Shown: piece after piece, positions 39,535 through 50,868 of the stretch
How the letters are laid out: each line of letters begins with the position of its first letter
How positions within the stretch are numbered: the stretch's first letter is position 1
NCBI GenBank assembly: GCA_037957365.1
Contig: JARHVA010000315.1
Location: forward strand, 5,736,001 to 5,800,000
Reading direction: 5' to 3'
Length of the DNA stretch: 64,000 nt
Source of the DNA: Torreya grandis
Lineage: Eukaryota; Streptophyta; Pinopsida; Cupressales; Taxaceae
Made by a program: the position numbers and the translations under genes
The notes under the pieces: model-generated
Databases searched by the model: none
What the model was told of the DNA's origin: nothing
What the model saw: the letters and a program-made list of their open reading frames with translations, nothing else

Positions 39535-39798
39535 TGTAATGTACCTAGAGAAGGGTAGAATATTAGAATAATGAGTAATGGTTTAGTACCATATGCATAA
39601 AAAGTAAGAGTTGGGTAGATGAGAACTAGTATAAATAAAGGGGTATAGAATATTGTAAGGCATAAAAGAAGAAGAATTGTAATTGGGCATTGCTCAAAGG
39701 AGGTTTCCCCCTTGAAGTGGCAAGTGATTCCTTCCATATAAGGAATAAAATAATATATATTTAATATTTTTAGTTATATGAGAGTGAGGTTCCTAAGA
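39535..39798 (+). repeat. 3' LTR of element E
   Basis: Starts TGTAATGTACC and ends CCTAAGA. TATA box TATAAATAAA at 39630-39639, identical to the other copy. Confidence 0.95.
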
Positions 39799-40519
39799 AT
39801 GACACAATCATATGAATTACTCAATAATGATTTTGAATTCTTAGATCCGTGATGATTAAGAAATGTGATGGGGTAATCCCTTCAATTAAGGATAGGTAAC
39901 TGCTAATTAGCACATTAGTTGCCCAAGAGAAAGAATATAGTTTGAGAAGCACGAAATAAGGTGTTGCTCCTCAAGACACTACCCCTATAAATCCAAGTGC
40001 AAGGAATGCAAGTAAGGAAGTTCAAAAAAATACAACAGTCCCAAATTACTCCAAATTAACTCTTGCTTCCCTAGTTGTCAAGCAAAGAAGTGCTCCATCC
40101 AAGAATAGAGTACCCTTTTTATTTAGTATTCTTAAGGGTGTGAGTGATGTTACAATAAATCTTCCCTTGAATATTACTATTAAAAATGCAAATTCATCCC
40201 AACCTATTCCACTCTAGACTTTAAATGATTGTATTCCAGTTGAAGGTGTTGTCACCCTTCCTCCTAATACTCCCCTTCCTCAGTATAATATGGCTTAAGT
40301 GTTGAGCCAACTAAAGATCACCATGCTAATTATTGAATTACTAAGAATACATGAACATAGGAAGAAGGAATTTGAATATTTGAAATTTGGTGAGAGTATA
40401 GCTAAAAATGAAATGAATTCACCCCAATAACCTTGGAAGATGATGAATAATCATATGAGGTTATTGAACCAACTCCAATGGTATATTTGGGGACTGCATT
40501 GGTAGAAAGTTAACTATAT

Positions 40520-40940
40520 ATGGATCCCTTTTACACAACCTTACTAATTAATGGTTTGATTGTTCACAATTATATGTTTGATTTTAGAGCCTCTTATATT
40601 GTGATGTCCCTAAGTTTTCTAAATGAGCTTAGAGTGAAAATCACATTAGACTTTAGCAAGTGTTACACCATGGCCTCACTATATGTGTCAATTCTTGGAC
40701 AAGCCAAAGGATTGCTAGTGCAATTGGTAGTGAATCCTAGTAAATTCTTTAATATAGACAAGGTAATTATGGATTGAATGCCTAAGTTGAGGATGCTACT
40801 ATCATAAAAATGGGCTGCCAGCATGGGTAGAAGTGTACAAATGGACCTTTATTATGACACTATTCCTTTGGAGGGTAAGATGTTCAGAATTCATAAAGAG
40901 CCTAAGATGTTGCATGTGCTAGAAGATTGAAAATATGCTC
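40520..40940 (+). pseudogene. Element C protease domain (decayed)
   Basis: Reads PFYTTLLINGLIVHNYMFDF then RASYIVMSLSFLNELRVKI. Family members have D-S-G-A-S at the position of DFRAS, so the catalytic Asp remains but Ser and Gly are lost. Further blocks: LGQAKGLLVQLV, MLLS*KWAASMGRSVQMDL with YYDTIPLEGK (the second conserved region, M.LSR.W....GG..QMD...A.IP). At least two stops. Lies between E and the extra RNase H. Confidence 0.8.
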
Positions 40941-41037
40941 TAAATGAGGTGTTGTACATGGTTATGGAGATGAAAAACTTCATTTGGAATGTATATCTTA
41001 TTAAATAATCTATTGTTCTTGATGTTTAATTTTACAT

Positions 41038-41503
41038 TGAAGGTGAAGTTTGGAAAATGTGTTTTGATGGGGCTGGCTCAAATCTTGGAAATGGAGCTTG
41101 GGTTATCTTCTATGCCCCTAATGGTTAGTCTTTCCAATTTTATTTCAATATGTCATTAAGTGCATGAATAATACTACTGAGTATGAGGCACTCTTACTTG
41201 GTTTATGGATTTCCTATGAGCATAGAATTATAATCTTGATTGTAAAGGGTGATTCTAAGCTAGTGGTTAAACAAGTTTATAATACTTATTCCACTTAAAA
41301 CAAAATGTTGAACTAATATTAGAATGTCATATGGGACTTGATAGATTTCTTTGATGATTTCAACATTTGTTATCATGATAGAGGTTTCAATGAAGAAGCT
41401 AATAGACTTTTAGGGTTAGGTGATCAATTTGATATTACAAATATGAACCCTCATTATTAGTATTAGGTGGAGGTGCTTGTTAGGCCTTCAATCCTCGATA
41501 ATA
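41038..41503 (+). pseudogene. Element C extra RNase H domain, upstream of RT
   Basis: Opens VWKMCFDGAGSNLGNGAWVI (first catalytic Asp in FDG), then NNTTEYEALLLGLWI (Glu of the AEYEAL block), KGDSKLVVKQV (central Asp), and RGFNEEANRLLGLGDQFDI (family R..N..AD.LA...). Ends VEVLVRPSILDN, cut by insertion of element D; the continuation IHHWQLFDNDGYISRL lies at 46428-46475. A few stops and shifts. As in element A, this RNase H precedes RT, and another follows it. Confidence 0.85.
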
Positions 41504-41876
41504 TGTTAGATGGTGAAGCCTGATCTTATTGTAATTTCATAGTAAATATATTTTTTTCACTATTAGGTTGTAGATCTAATGGTAAAAATTATGTTTGTGC
41601 ATTTTTTTCTCTATATGTAACCCTCCTTTTGATATGAGGGCATTGTAATTATGACATCACACTGTATGTGGGTGAAGAGGATATTATAGTGGTTGTATTG
41701 GAGGGTTTTCCCTTCATTTTTTGGATTGAATAATAAGAAAGATTAGTTGTTTCTATATTGGCATAGCCTATATTGGGTAAACCGAGTTAAATTTGTGTCT
41801 CTATTGTGTTATGTTTTTTGTATTTTATTTCTATATTTAATTCATTAATATTGATTTATGTTATGTATTCTTGACA
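41504..41876 (+). repeat. 5' LTR of element D
   Basis: Starts TGTTAGATGGTGAAGCC, ends TTCTTGACA. About 370 bp. Matches 46055-46422 with many substitutions. Confidence 0.9.
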
Positions 41877-41951
41877 ATTGGTATCAGAGCCAAAGGTTTA
41901 TTTGGAAGATAAACTCATAGTAAAAGAGGGTTCTTATTTCAAGTGAGAGCA

Positions 41952-42720
41952 ATGGAAAAAGAAGGAAAGTCAAAGGTCAAGAAGTTCAATGAATAAAATT
42001 ACCAACTATGGAAGATGTAAATGAAGGACTATCTATATCAGAAAGATATTTTCTTACCATTGGGTGGAATAGAAAATAAGTTGATGACTATGAAGGATTA
42101 ATATTGGGAGGTTCTTGATAGAAAGGCACTACGAACAATATGATTATGCTTGATAGTATTGGTGGCCTTCAATATTTCAAAAGAAAATACAATATAAAAT
42201 GTGATAAAGGCACTGGATAGAGTATATGAAAAATTCTCAACCTCCAAAAATGTATTTTTTATGAATCATTTATTTAATATAAAATGTTAGAAGGTGGGTC
42301 TATTGTTAATCATTTAAATGAATTTCACATGGTCAAAAATTGGTTAAGCTCTGTAGGAGTAAATTTTGATGATGAGGTTAGGGCTCTTTTGATTCTATGC
42401 TCATTGATAGAAATATGGAATGGCTTGGTCATGGATGTGAGTAATTTTATCTCTAGTTCAAATGCTTTAATGATGTTATTGGTGTTATTCTTAGCAAGGA
42501 TATGCGATGAAAAAGCACAAGTGAGACATTAGGTAATGCTTTAACTATGCATAATAGGGGAAGAAAAAATGATAGAGGAAAGGGCCTAAGGAATCATGAT
42601 AAGTCTAAGAAGGGCATATCCAAATCCATAAGAATGTTGGTATTTTGGATTTATGAGAAGAAAGGACACCTAAAGAAATATTATGTGTTTTGAAAAGTAA
42701 AACAAGGAGATGGACAATAA
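41952..42720 (+). pseudogene. Element D gag (decayed)
   Basis: From ATG 41952: MEKEGKSKVKKFNE, a stop, NYQLWKM, a stop, MKDYLYQKDIFLPLGG, the N-terminal copia gag block. After a frameshift, 42284-42532 gives GGSIVNHLNEFHMVKNWLSS and ALLILCSLIEIWNGLVMDVS, the C-terminal capsid blocks. The zinc knuckle near 42640 is barely recognisable (FGFM..KDT). More decayed than F's gag. Confidence 0.82.
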
Positions 42721-42754
42721 GATAAAAATTAGGAATTAAATATAGTAGGTGATG

Positions 42755-43165
42755 TGTTACAAGATGCTTTAATCCTTTCTTTAGATAATATTAATGATTC
42801 TTGGCTATTAAATTTAGGGGATTCATTTCATGTTGCATGCCATAAGAAATATTTTCAAAACTATGTTCAAGGTGATTTTGGATAAGTTTATTTGGGTGAT
42901 GGTGAACCATGTAAAATTGTTAGAAAAGGTAAGATAAATATAAAATTACCAAATGGAAAAAAATGGTTGCTGAAAGAGGTGAGGCATGTTCATGAGTTGA
43001 TAAGAAATCTAATTTCATCAAGGTGGTTGGGAAGTGAGTCTTGCATAGTTACATTTGCATAAATTTCATGGAAGGTCACTAAAGGATCACTAGTAATAGC
43101 AAAAGGAGAGAAGGTAAGTACATTATATTTATCTAATGTTAATGTTAAATCTTCTATTTCTTTAG
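42755..43165 (+). pseudogene. Element D protease (decayed)
   Basis: DALILSLDNINDSWLLNLGD then SFHVA shows the copia active-site region with the catalytic Asp changed to Asn (family WILDSGAS; here WLLNLGDS). VYLGDGEPCKIV, WLLKEVRHVHEL and WKVTKGSLVIAKGEK are the following conserved blocks. Two stops. Inactive by loss of the Asp. Confidence 0.82.
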
Positions 43166-43167
43166 CT

Positions 43168-44072
43168 TTGATAGAAGTGGATACAATATTATGGCACCAT
43201 AGACTTGGGCACATGAGTGAGGAAAGGATGCAAGTTCTCCACTCAAATAACTTTTTTCCAAATCTGAAGAAGTTAGATCTGGATTTTTATGAGCACTATG
43301 TGTATGTAAAAAAGAAGAGGGTCAGATTTTTCAGAGTTGGGAAGACAAAAAAGGATGCAAATTTAGAGATTTTGTATACAAATGTATGGGTACCAACTCA
43401 AGTATCATCCATTGGTGGCTCTTCTTATTATGTTACTTTTATTGATGATGCAACTAGAAAAATATGGGTTTATCTCATAAAAAAATATATATATATATAT
43501 ATTTTGATACTTTTAAGAAATAGAAAGCTTTGGTTGAGAATGAGATAAGAAATAAATTGAAGTGTGTCAAATTAGATAATGGAGGTGAATACTACATCAA
43601 TAAATTTGATAATTATTGTTCATCATATGAGATTCATAAAGAGAAGATAGTTCCAATAACACCACAATAAAATAGTGTGTTAGAAAGGATGAACAGGACA
43701 ATCATGGAGCGTGCAAAGAGCATGAGATTACATGCAAGGTTGCCCTTACAATTTTAGCTAGATGTCATGGATACTAATATTTACTTAATAAATAGAAAGC
43801 CTTCAAGTCCTTTGGATGGTGGCATTCTAGAAGAAATATGGGTAGGTAAAAAGGTAGATTATTCATTTTTAAAGACTTTTGGTTATGAAGCATTTGTCCA
43901 TATTGATAAAGAAAATAGAACCAAGCTTGAAGTAAAATCCAAGAAATGTATTTTAATTGGATATGGAGTTAAAGATTTTGGTTACCATTTATGGTATTTT
44001 GAAAATCACAAAATCATTAGGAGTAGAGGTGTGATCTTTAACAAGAAGGTCATGTATGGAGATCAATTATAG
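43168..44072 (+). pseudogene. Element D integrase (decayed)
   Basis: The pre-integrase block LWHHRLGHMSEERMQVLHS is clear. The core opens LEILYTNVWVPTQ, where family members have a catalytic Asp in S-D-V-W-G-P; here Asn. The second Asp survives in KLDNGGEYY and the Glu in NSVLERMNRT. A TA-dinucleotide expansion (43482-43503) breaks the frame between the first and second catalytic residues. The C-terminal part 43767-44072 is open (INRKPSSPLDGGILEEIWVG, then LKTFGYEAFVHI). Dead by the Asp change and frameshift. Confidence 0.9.
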
Positions 44073-44229
44073 GGAAAGAAATAAGAAAAGCCAAATATTG
44101 AATATGCAATACTTGATGAAATCAATAGAAATGAAATTCTAAAAGTGCCAAAAAATTAGAAAATGCAACAAATACAAAAACAAGTACTATATTAAGTAGA
44201 CTCCCTGAACGATATCTCCTTCATTTTAT

Positions 44230-45290
44230 TAGTTATTATTGTCTGATGGTGGTGATCCAAAAAGCTATGAAGAAGAAATGTAAGTAAAAACTAGAAAGAG
44301 GTGGGAGCAAGGCATGAAAGAGGAGACAGACTCCTTGGTACATAACCAAACATGGGATTTGATTCAATTGCCTCTAGGTAAAAGATCATTATAGAATAAA
44401 TAGGTTTATAGGTTGAAAGAAGAAGATGGAGGCAAAAATAGGTATAAGGCTAAACTTGTTGTAAAGGGGTTTACAAAAAAGAAAGGTATTTATTTTGATG
44501 AAATATTTTCTTTAGTTGTAAAAATAACTTCCATAAGAATTGTTTTTAGTTTGGTAGTAGTAGAAGATTTGTACCTTGAATAGTTGGATATGAAGACTGC
44601 TTTCCTTCATGATGATTTGGAGGAAGAAATATATATGAAGCATCCACAGAGATATGAAGTAAAAGGTAAGGATAAAATGCTGTGTAGGTTGAAGAAGAGT
44701 TTGTATGGTCTAAACCAAACTCTAAGGCAATGGTATTTGAAATTTGATATGTTTATGATAGAACAAGGTTATAGTAGATGCCATTCTGACTATTGTATCT
44801 ATTTTATGAGATTAGATAATGAAAACTATATTATCTTATTATTGTGTATAGATGGAATGATTGTTGAAGGGTCTAACATGCAGGATATAAATGATCTCAA
44901 AAGAAAATTAGCAAATTCATTTGCAATGAAGGATTTAGGTGCTGTAAAACAAATCCTTGGTATGAGAATAGCAAGATATAGCAAAAATAAAACATTGACA
45001 TTGTCTCAAGAAGAGTACATAAAAAAGGTGTTAGTTAGGTTCAATATGCAAGTTGTAAAACCTTTAAGTAAACCTTGGGGAGATAACTTCAAATTAAGCA
45101 AGGAACAATGTCCTAAAATGCAAGAAAAAATCAATTACATGTCTAAAGTTCCATGTGATTCAACAGTTGGAAGTTTAATGTATGGTATGGTGTACACAAG
45201 ACTAGATATTGCTCATGTAGTGGGAGTTATTATCATGTTTATAAATAATCCAGGAAAGGAACACTGAGATGTAGTCAAGTGGATTCTTAG
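44230..45290 (+). pseudogene. Element D reverse transcriptase (decayed)
   Basis: The lead-in RWEQGMKEETDSLVHNQTW and YKAKLVVKGFTKKKGI match copia RT. From 44584 the frame stays open for 227 codons: LDMKTAFLHDDLEEEIYM, LKKSLYGLNQ, then the catalytic box, which reads CIDG at 44845-44856 where the family has Y-V-D-D, so the second metal-binding Asp is Gly. Then DINDLKRKLANSFAMKDLG, SQEEYIKKVLVRFNM and VGSLMYGMVYTRLDIAHVVG. Catalytically dead although the long frame survives. Confidence 0.93.
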
Positions 45291-45800
45291 GTAATTGAGA
45301 GGGGCCATTGATAAATGATTATGCTATAAAAGTTTAGATGTTACCTTAAAAGGATATGTTTATGTAGACATGGATGGAGATTTATATGGCAAGAAGAACA
45401 CCATAGGTTATGTTTTCACTGTTGGTGATACAATAGTTAGATTTCAAATTTGTAGAAGATAGTTGCTTTATCAACTACAAAGGTAGAGTGTGTTATAGCT
45501 ACAGAAGATAGAAAGGAGATGATATGGATGCAACAATTCATGGAAGAGTTGAGGCATAAAAGATAATATTTTAGGTTGTACAGTGATAGCCAGAGTGCAA
45601 TTCAATTAAAAAAGAACTCAACATTCCACTCAAGAACAAAATTTATAAAACTCAACTATCATGCCATTCATTTAGTTTTGGAGGATGGTTAACTAAAGTT
45701 GGAAAAGATCAATAAAAGTCAAAATCCTAAAGATATGCTAACAAAATTAGTCATAAAGGAGAAGATGAAGAGTTTTTCAGCTTCAATAGGTCTTCAAGGA
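45291..45800 (+). pseudogene. Element D RNase H (decayed)
   Basis: Blocks in order with shifts and stops: GYVYVDMDGDLYGKKNTIGY (family GY.DAD.A......S..G), KVECVIATEDRKEMIWMQQF (family EAEY.A....KE..W...), LYSDSQSAIQLKKNSTFHSR, FIKLNYHAIHL and PKDMLTKLVIKEKM. The first catalytic Asp is kept. The C-terminal end runs straight into the duplicated fragment of element C. Confidence 0.85.
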
Positions 45801-45813
45801 TAACAAGGAAGAT

Positions 45814-46054
45814 GAGAAAGGTTAAGTAGGTTTGCAATGCTTATTCCACTTAAAATAAAAAGTTAAAATAATATTATGTCGTATGGGACTTACTAGAGTT
45901 ATTTGATGATTTCAACATTTGTTATCATGATAGAGGTTCAATGAAGAAGCTGACAGACTTGTAGGGTTAGGTGATCAATTTGATATTGCAAATATGAACC
46001 CTCATTGTTAGTATCAAGTGGAGGTGTTTGTTAGGCCTTCAATCCTAGACAATA
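45814..46054 (+). repeat. Duplicated fragment of C's RNase H inside D
   Basis: Collinear with 41262-41503: both contain CTTATTCCACTTAAAA, GATGATTTCAACATTTGTTA, GGTGATCAATTTGATATT and TTGTTAGGCCTTCAATCCT. It begins a few codons after the end of D's RNase H frame and ends exactly at the target site and LTR start. Confidence 0.9.
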
Positions 46055-46422
46055 TGTTGGATGGTAGAGCCTGATCTTAATGTAATTTCTTAGTAAATTT
46101 GGACCATTAACTATTAGGTTATAGATTTAATGGTAGAAATTATGTTTGTGCATTTTTTATGTATATGTAACCCTGATTTTGATATGAGGGCATTATAAAT
46201 ATGACAACACATTGTATGTGAGTGAAGAGGATATTGCAGTGGTTATATTACATGTTTTTACCTTCATTTGTTGGATTGAACAATAAGGACTGGTTGTTTC
46301 TATGTGGATGTAACCCATATTGGGTGAACCACATTAAATCTATGTCTTTATTGTATTGTTATTTTTGCATTCTATTTCCATATTTAAGTCATTAATATTG
46401 ATATATGTTTTGTATTCCTAAA
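46055..46422 (+). repeat. 3' LTR of element D
   Basis: Starts TGTTGGATGGTAGAGCC, ends near TTCCTAAA, followed by TAATA. TATA-like ATTATAAAT at about 46192. It is directly preceded by CAATA, a copy of the TAATA target site, because the DNA on its left is a duplicate of the left flank. Confidence 0.9.
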
Positions 46423-46427
46423 TAATA

Positions 46428-48010
46428 TTCATCATTGGCAACTTTTTGATAATGATGGATATATTAGTAGGTTATAAATTGTAAGTTGAGTTTCAAAATC
46501 AACTCATAGACTTGGAATCCATAGTTCAAATTTGTGATGCAAAAGAAACCTTGTTTTGGAAAGACATCATTCAACTGAAGACAAACACTCTCCCTAGGGG
46601 ATTGGTGAGTTTAGAAGCATCTTTTGATGGAGGGGATAATTTAAAAACAAGAGACTCATTTATCTCAAAGGATGTGATTGAGTGTAAATTGGGATCTAAT
46701 GAACATCAATGAAAAGTCTGGTTGGGTACTCACCTAAGTGAAATAAAAAAGCATGCTTATGTGTAGCTACTAAAAAAGTACTAGGACTATTTAGCTTGGT
46801 CATATTCTCAATTAAAAGCATATAGGGAAGATTTATTTTAGTATGTCATTAAATTATAGCCTGATAGAAAGCCTTTCAGGTAGAAGTAAGGACTTATAAA
46901 CCCCATCTTAGCCACTAAGATGTTGGATGAGTTAAAGATGCTAAAGGATGGTGGGATTATTTAGCCTATTAGGTATTCATCATGGGTAGTGAAACTAGTC
47001 CCCATATGAAAGAAAAATGGTGACATCCATTTGTGTGTGTATTTCCAAAATTTGAATAAAGTTTCTTTTAAATATAATTACCCCTACCTAATATGGATAA
47101 ACATTTGTAAAGTGTTTCATGATCAGATATGTTTTTAATGTTAGATGCTTTGTCAAGGTATAACCAAGTTTTGGTGAAGGAATTTGAGAGACCCGAGACC
47201 TCATTTATAATGCCTTGGGGTACGCATGTTTATATGAGTATGACTTTTGGGTTAATTAATGTCGATGCAACATTTTAGTGATCTATGGATGTTTCATTTG
47301 TAGGGGTAAGTAATAATTTCATATCTATATATCATGATGATATTACCGTATACTCCAAGAATACAAAATAACACTTGGAACATATAGAGAAAGTGTTCAT
47401 TAGATGTAGGGAATTTGGTATTTCACTTAATCCTAAGAAGTGTCAATTTAGAGTATAAAAGGTCAAGTTGTTGGGATATATAATGTCTAATAATGGTATC
47501 ATGATTGAACCTGAGCAAGTAGAAGCCATTGACAAACTGCCTATCCTATAGTCAAAGAAGGAAATTTAGTCCTTCTTTGGACAAATCAAATTTGTAAGGA
47601 GGTTTGTGTCTAATTTTTTAGAGATCACTCTACCTATTAATTCCATGCTAAAGAAGGACCAAGCCATCAATTGGGAGGAGAAGACCATGCAATCATTCAA
47701 TGACATCAAAGGAACCTTAAAGTCTTACCTGGTCTTGGCTAGTCGTGATTACACTAAAGCATTTTAGATATAATTTTTTTCATCACATAATACTATTGAT
47801 GTTGTCTTGTTGCAAAAGAATGAAGATGGTCATGAGCAGCCCATATATTTATTTAGTAAAGCTATGCAAGGTTCTAAATTAAATTATGACATCATGGAAA
47901 AATAAGATTTCTCTCTCTTGAAGGATGTTAAGACATTAAGATCTTACATTCTTGAGTTTGAAAATTGTTTCATATGTCCTACATACAATGGTGAAGGACA
48001 TCTTGGCTTA
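46428..48010 (+). pseudogene. Element C reverse transcriptase and RNase H (decayed)
   Basis: After the rest of the extra RNase H (IHHWQLFDND) comes the linker frame 46512-46712 with NTLPRGLVSLEASFDGGDN, typical of this clade. Then RT blocks: LAWSYSQLKAYRED, SSWVVKLVPI, KKNGDIHLCVYFQNLNKVSF, TSFIMPWGTHVYMSMTFGLI, and the catalytic box YHDD at 47330-47341 (usually YLDD or YVDD). GISLNPKKCQF and SFFGQIKFVRRFVSNFLEI follow, then RNase H (PIYLFSKAMQGSKLNYDIM). Multiple stops and at least two shifts. Confidence 0.9.
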
Positions 48011-48359
48011 GATTGAAACATCAAGTAATAGATGTAGGTGGATCAACAAGTTACAAGATTACACCATGGATGTTTAGACCACCAAGTTCGTGAGAGGGAT
48101 GGATATAGCCAAGCTCATGGTTGAGACAAATTTGTAATCCATTTGGGTGAACATTATTTTTTTTAATGTTGATGATTCCTTAGGTAGAATTAGCATGTCT
48201 CTATGATATAAGCACATTGTTTACTACTTAAAAAATCTAAATTGTCCCCCTAATTTGTACAAGAACCAAAGGAGAAATCTCAAAATTGTTTACCAAAAGT
48301 ACCTCTTCACTAAAAGTGGATTGGCATGGAGGAATCCAAATTGGGTTTTTCTAAGATGC

Positions 48360-49460
48360 CTAATAGAAGAATAAGCAATTAATTTGATTGAGGACTTCCA
48401 TAGTGTAGTGTGTGGTGGTCAATTTTCACCTAAAGTCATAACTCATAAAATGATGAGAGATGGTTATTGGTGGCCATGAATATTTAAGGATGTTTCTCAG
48501 AAGGCTAAAAAATGCAAGAAATATCAACACTTTGTGGGAAGGTTGAAAGCTTATGTTTCTCTTCCCTTGTAGCGTTTGACAATTGAAGTCTTATTTAGAC
48601 AATGGGAAAAGGATTTGATTGGGGAAATCATTGATTCATCAAGTACTAGACATAGATGGATATTTTTTGCAATGACTACTTCATGAAATGGGTTGAAGTG
48701 GTCCTTATAAATAAGGATACACACCAAGTGGTTATAGACTTTTTGTTGAATCAGATTATTTGTAGATTTGGTGTGCTTGCTAAGGTAATTGTTGATAATG
48801 CTATGAGATTCAAAGCTAAAATTTTGGTGGCAATATGCAAAGAGTATGGGATCATATTGACTTATGCTTCCAATTACAACCCTCATGGGAATTGGTAAGT
48901 ATAATCTAGTAATAAGAACTTGCTAAAAATAATTAGGTGAAACGTGGAAGCAAACAAGAAGAGGTGGGGTGAACAACTAAAGTTTTCCTTGTAAGCTAAT
49001 AGGATTATGCTTAAGAGAGCTATAAGAAAAATCCCTTTTGATCTTGTTTATGGATCTCAAGCTATTTTACCTATGAATTTGTAGTTTCTAGCCTATTAAT
49101 TCATGCAAAAACTAGACTAAGATGAGAAAATCAACCACTATGAAAGCATAATGAATCAGATTGTTGAACTTAATGGAACTCAAAGACAAGCTCATGAGAG
49201 ACACCTCAAGTTCAAGGAAAGACTCTAGAGAATATTTGACAAAAAATTTGCCCCAAGAAATCTTCAAATAGATGATCTAGTTTTACTTTAGGACAATGAT
49301 CATGAAGATAAAGGCAAGCATGGTAAATTTAATGCCTTGTGGATAGGCATCTAATCTATTGACTGTAAGATTAAGGAACATGCTTTCTTCTTGAGAAACT
49401 TGGATGGTGAGATACTAAAGCTACCAGTTAATGGAAGACATTTGAAATACTTCCTTGACT
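48360..49460 (+). pseudogene. Element C integrase (decayed)
   Basis: The zinc-finger region is degenerate (KCKKYQHFVGRLKAYVSLP). The core frame 48656-48898 holds NDYFMKWVEVVLIN, then RFGVLAKVIVDNAMRF (the second catalytic Asp in VDN), YASNYNPHGNW. The catalytic Glu codon is a stop: after GNW come TAA, Val, TAA (48902-48904), then SSNKN, where family members read L-V-E-S-T-N-K-N. The C-terminal part runs to about 49460 (KRAIRKIPFDLVYGSQAILP, FNALWIGI, LKLPVNGRHLKYFL). Dead. Confidence 0.9.
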
Positions 49461-50868
49461 AAGTCCATGACTGTGTATACTATTGTATAGTGTATACTAC
49501 TTTTAATTTGTTGTTTTATTTCCCCTCTATGTTGGGTCATATTTGTAAAGTTCCTTTTGGTGTTTTTTATCGTGTGTTCATTTTCAGCTCCTCATGATCT
49601 GTTTTTATCGATTTGAACTTTTTTTGTTAAATTTTTATGGTTGTTTTCTATTAAATTATCAAGTTTTGACTCTATGGCCCAAAGGATTGGTACCTAGTCT
49701 TATTTATTGTGGTTCTTTACACACCTATAGGGGGTGTACATCCTCAAATGAGAACCAATGTTAGTGATCAAAATTGCACTAAGTATTTTTACCCTATGTA
49801 CATGATATATTAATGCTTGAGAATTTAATTATTGCCTCCTATTTTCAATAGCCCAACCTAAGTCATCCAAAAATCCATTTCTGTAATCAAAGTTACCAAA
49901 ATCTTACTCATGCCTTATGTAAACCCTATGAAATATCAATTTTGACTAATGCTTAATGTCTTTGGATTTTAATAAGCTTGCAGCATGTATGATGAAAAAG
50001 GGATCTTGATGGAAGCTTCATGGTAAATTACAAGTTTCAAAAGCTGAAAAGTGTATGTAAAGTTCCCATGGATATCTCAATGGGAGAAACAAGTTGAAAA
50101 AAACACTTGTTAAATATAGAAGTTAAAAACTGTATTTCAACTCCCCAAACCCACAACATATATTTTGAAAAAAAGAGATTCAAATGGTCAGTATATTGGA
50201 AGTTTTAAATATCCACGTAGATTTTTATATCCATGCCAAAAGGGAATATAACTTGAGTCCATGAGGAATTCAAGCTTGTAAAAATTTCAAAGAATGAGAC
50301 CTCCTGGAGGAAGGGAATTGATAAGTAAGAATTTGGACCCCAATAAGATAAAATAATGGTGAATATTCCAAGGCATAATGCAATTCATAAAAAATCAAAC
50401 TTTCAAACTACATCCTAGGATCCCAATCCTATAGATATTTTGATGGGAAATGCAAGTCAGAAATGCACTTAAAGTTTGAAAATTGTTTATAAATCTCCAA
50501 AGTCCATTGGAAATGAAATGTGGGTCAATATGTGAGAGGTTAGTGAAATTTTTTTGTGGGGAATATAGTTGTAAAACAAACTTGATAAATATACAAGTTG
50601 CAATTTGTTGATTGACTTCTTAAGCCCGTAAAAAGGAAGTTGTTGATAGTGTGTGGAAGAAAAACATGATGGAGAAATAAGGTGAAAGTGCAACTTAGCA
50701 AGTTTTCTAGCTTGAAAAATGCATGAAAAATTCTAGATCTCATAGAGGAAAGTGTTGACTACATGGTTGGTCAAGTGGGTAGTGTTGTGGAGGGAAACAT
50801 AAACCACATGTTATTTTATTTTATAGCAATGATGTGAACAGAAATACTAAAAGTGCCTAGTGTGGTTG

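Larger units (their letters stand above)
38228..39798 (+). mobile_element. Small non-autonomous LTR element E
   Basis: Two LTRs of 274 and 264 bp (38228-38501, 39535-39798) and a perfect target duplication ATGAC (38223-38227, 39799-39803). After the left LTR comes a primer-site-like CTAGTATCAGAGCGC, close to the tRNA-Met type TGGTATCAGAGC. Before the right LTR stands AAGGTAGATGGAA, purine-rich. The 1.03-kb interior has no protease, RT or integrase, only a short tryptophan-rich frame. Inserted between gag and protease of C. Confidence 0.95.
41504..46422 (+). mobile_element. Ty1/copia element D
   Basis: LTRs at 41504-41876 and 46055-46422. Target duplication TAATA (41499-41503 and 46423-46427). 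A tRNA-Met primer site TTGGTATCAGAGCC follows the left LTR at 41878. The interior holds gag, protease, integrase, RT and RNase H in copia order, all broken. The usual polypurine tract is missing: instead a copy of C's RNase H sequence (45814-46054) abuts the right LTR. Gag similarity (NY..W...M.DYLYQK) shows D and F belong to related copia families. Confidence 0.94.

Noticed and set aside
41270..41503. Copia D LTR starting at the TGTTAGG of 41479 or further left
   Set aside because: That sequence is coding for VRPSILDN of C's RNase H; the TAATA target duplication and the resumption IHHWQLFDND at 46428 fix the LTR start at 41504.
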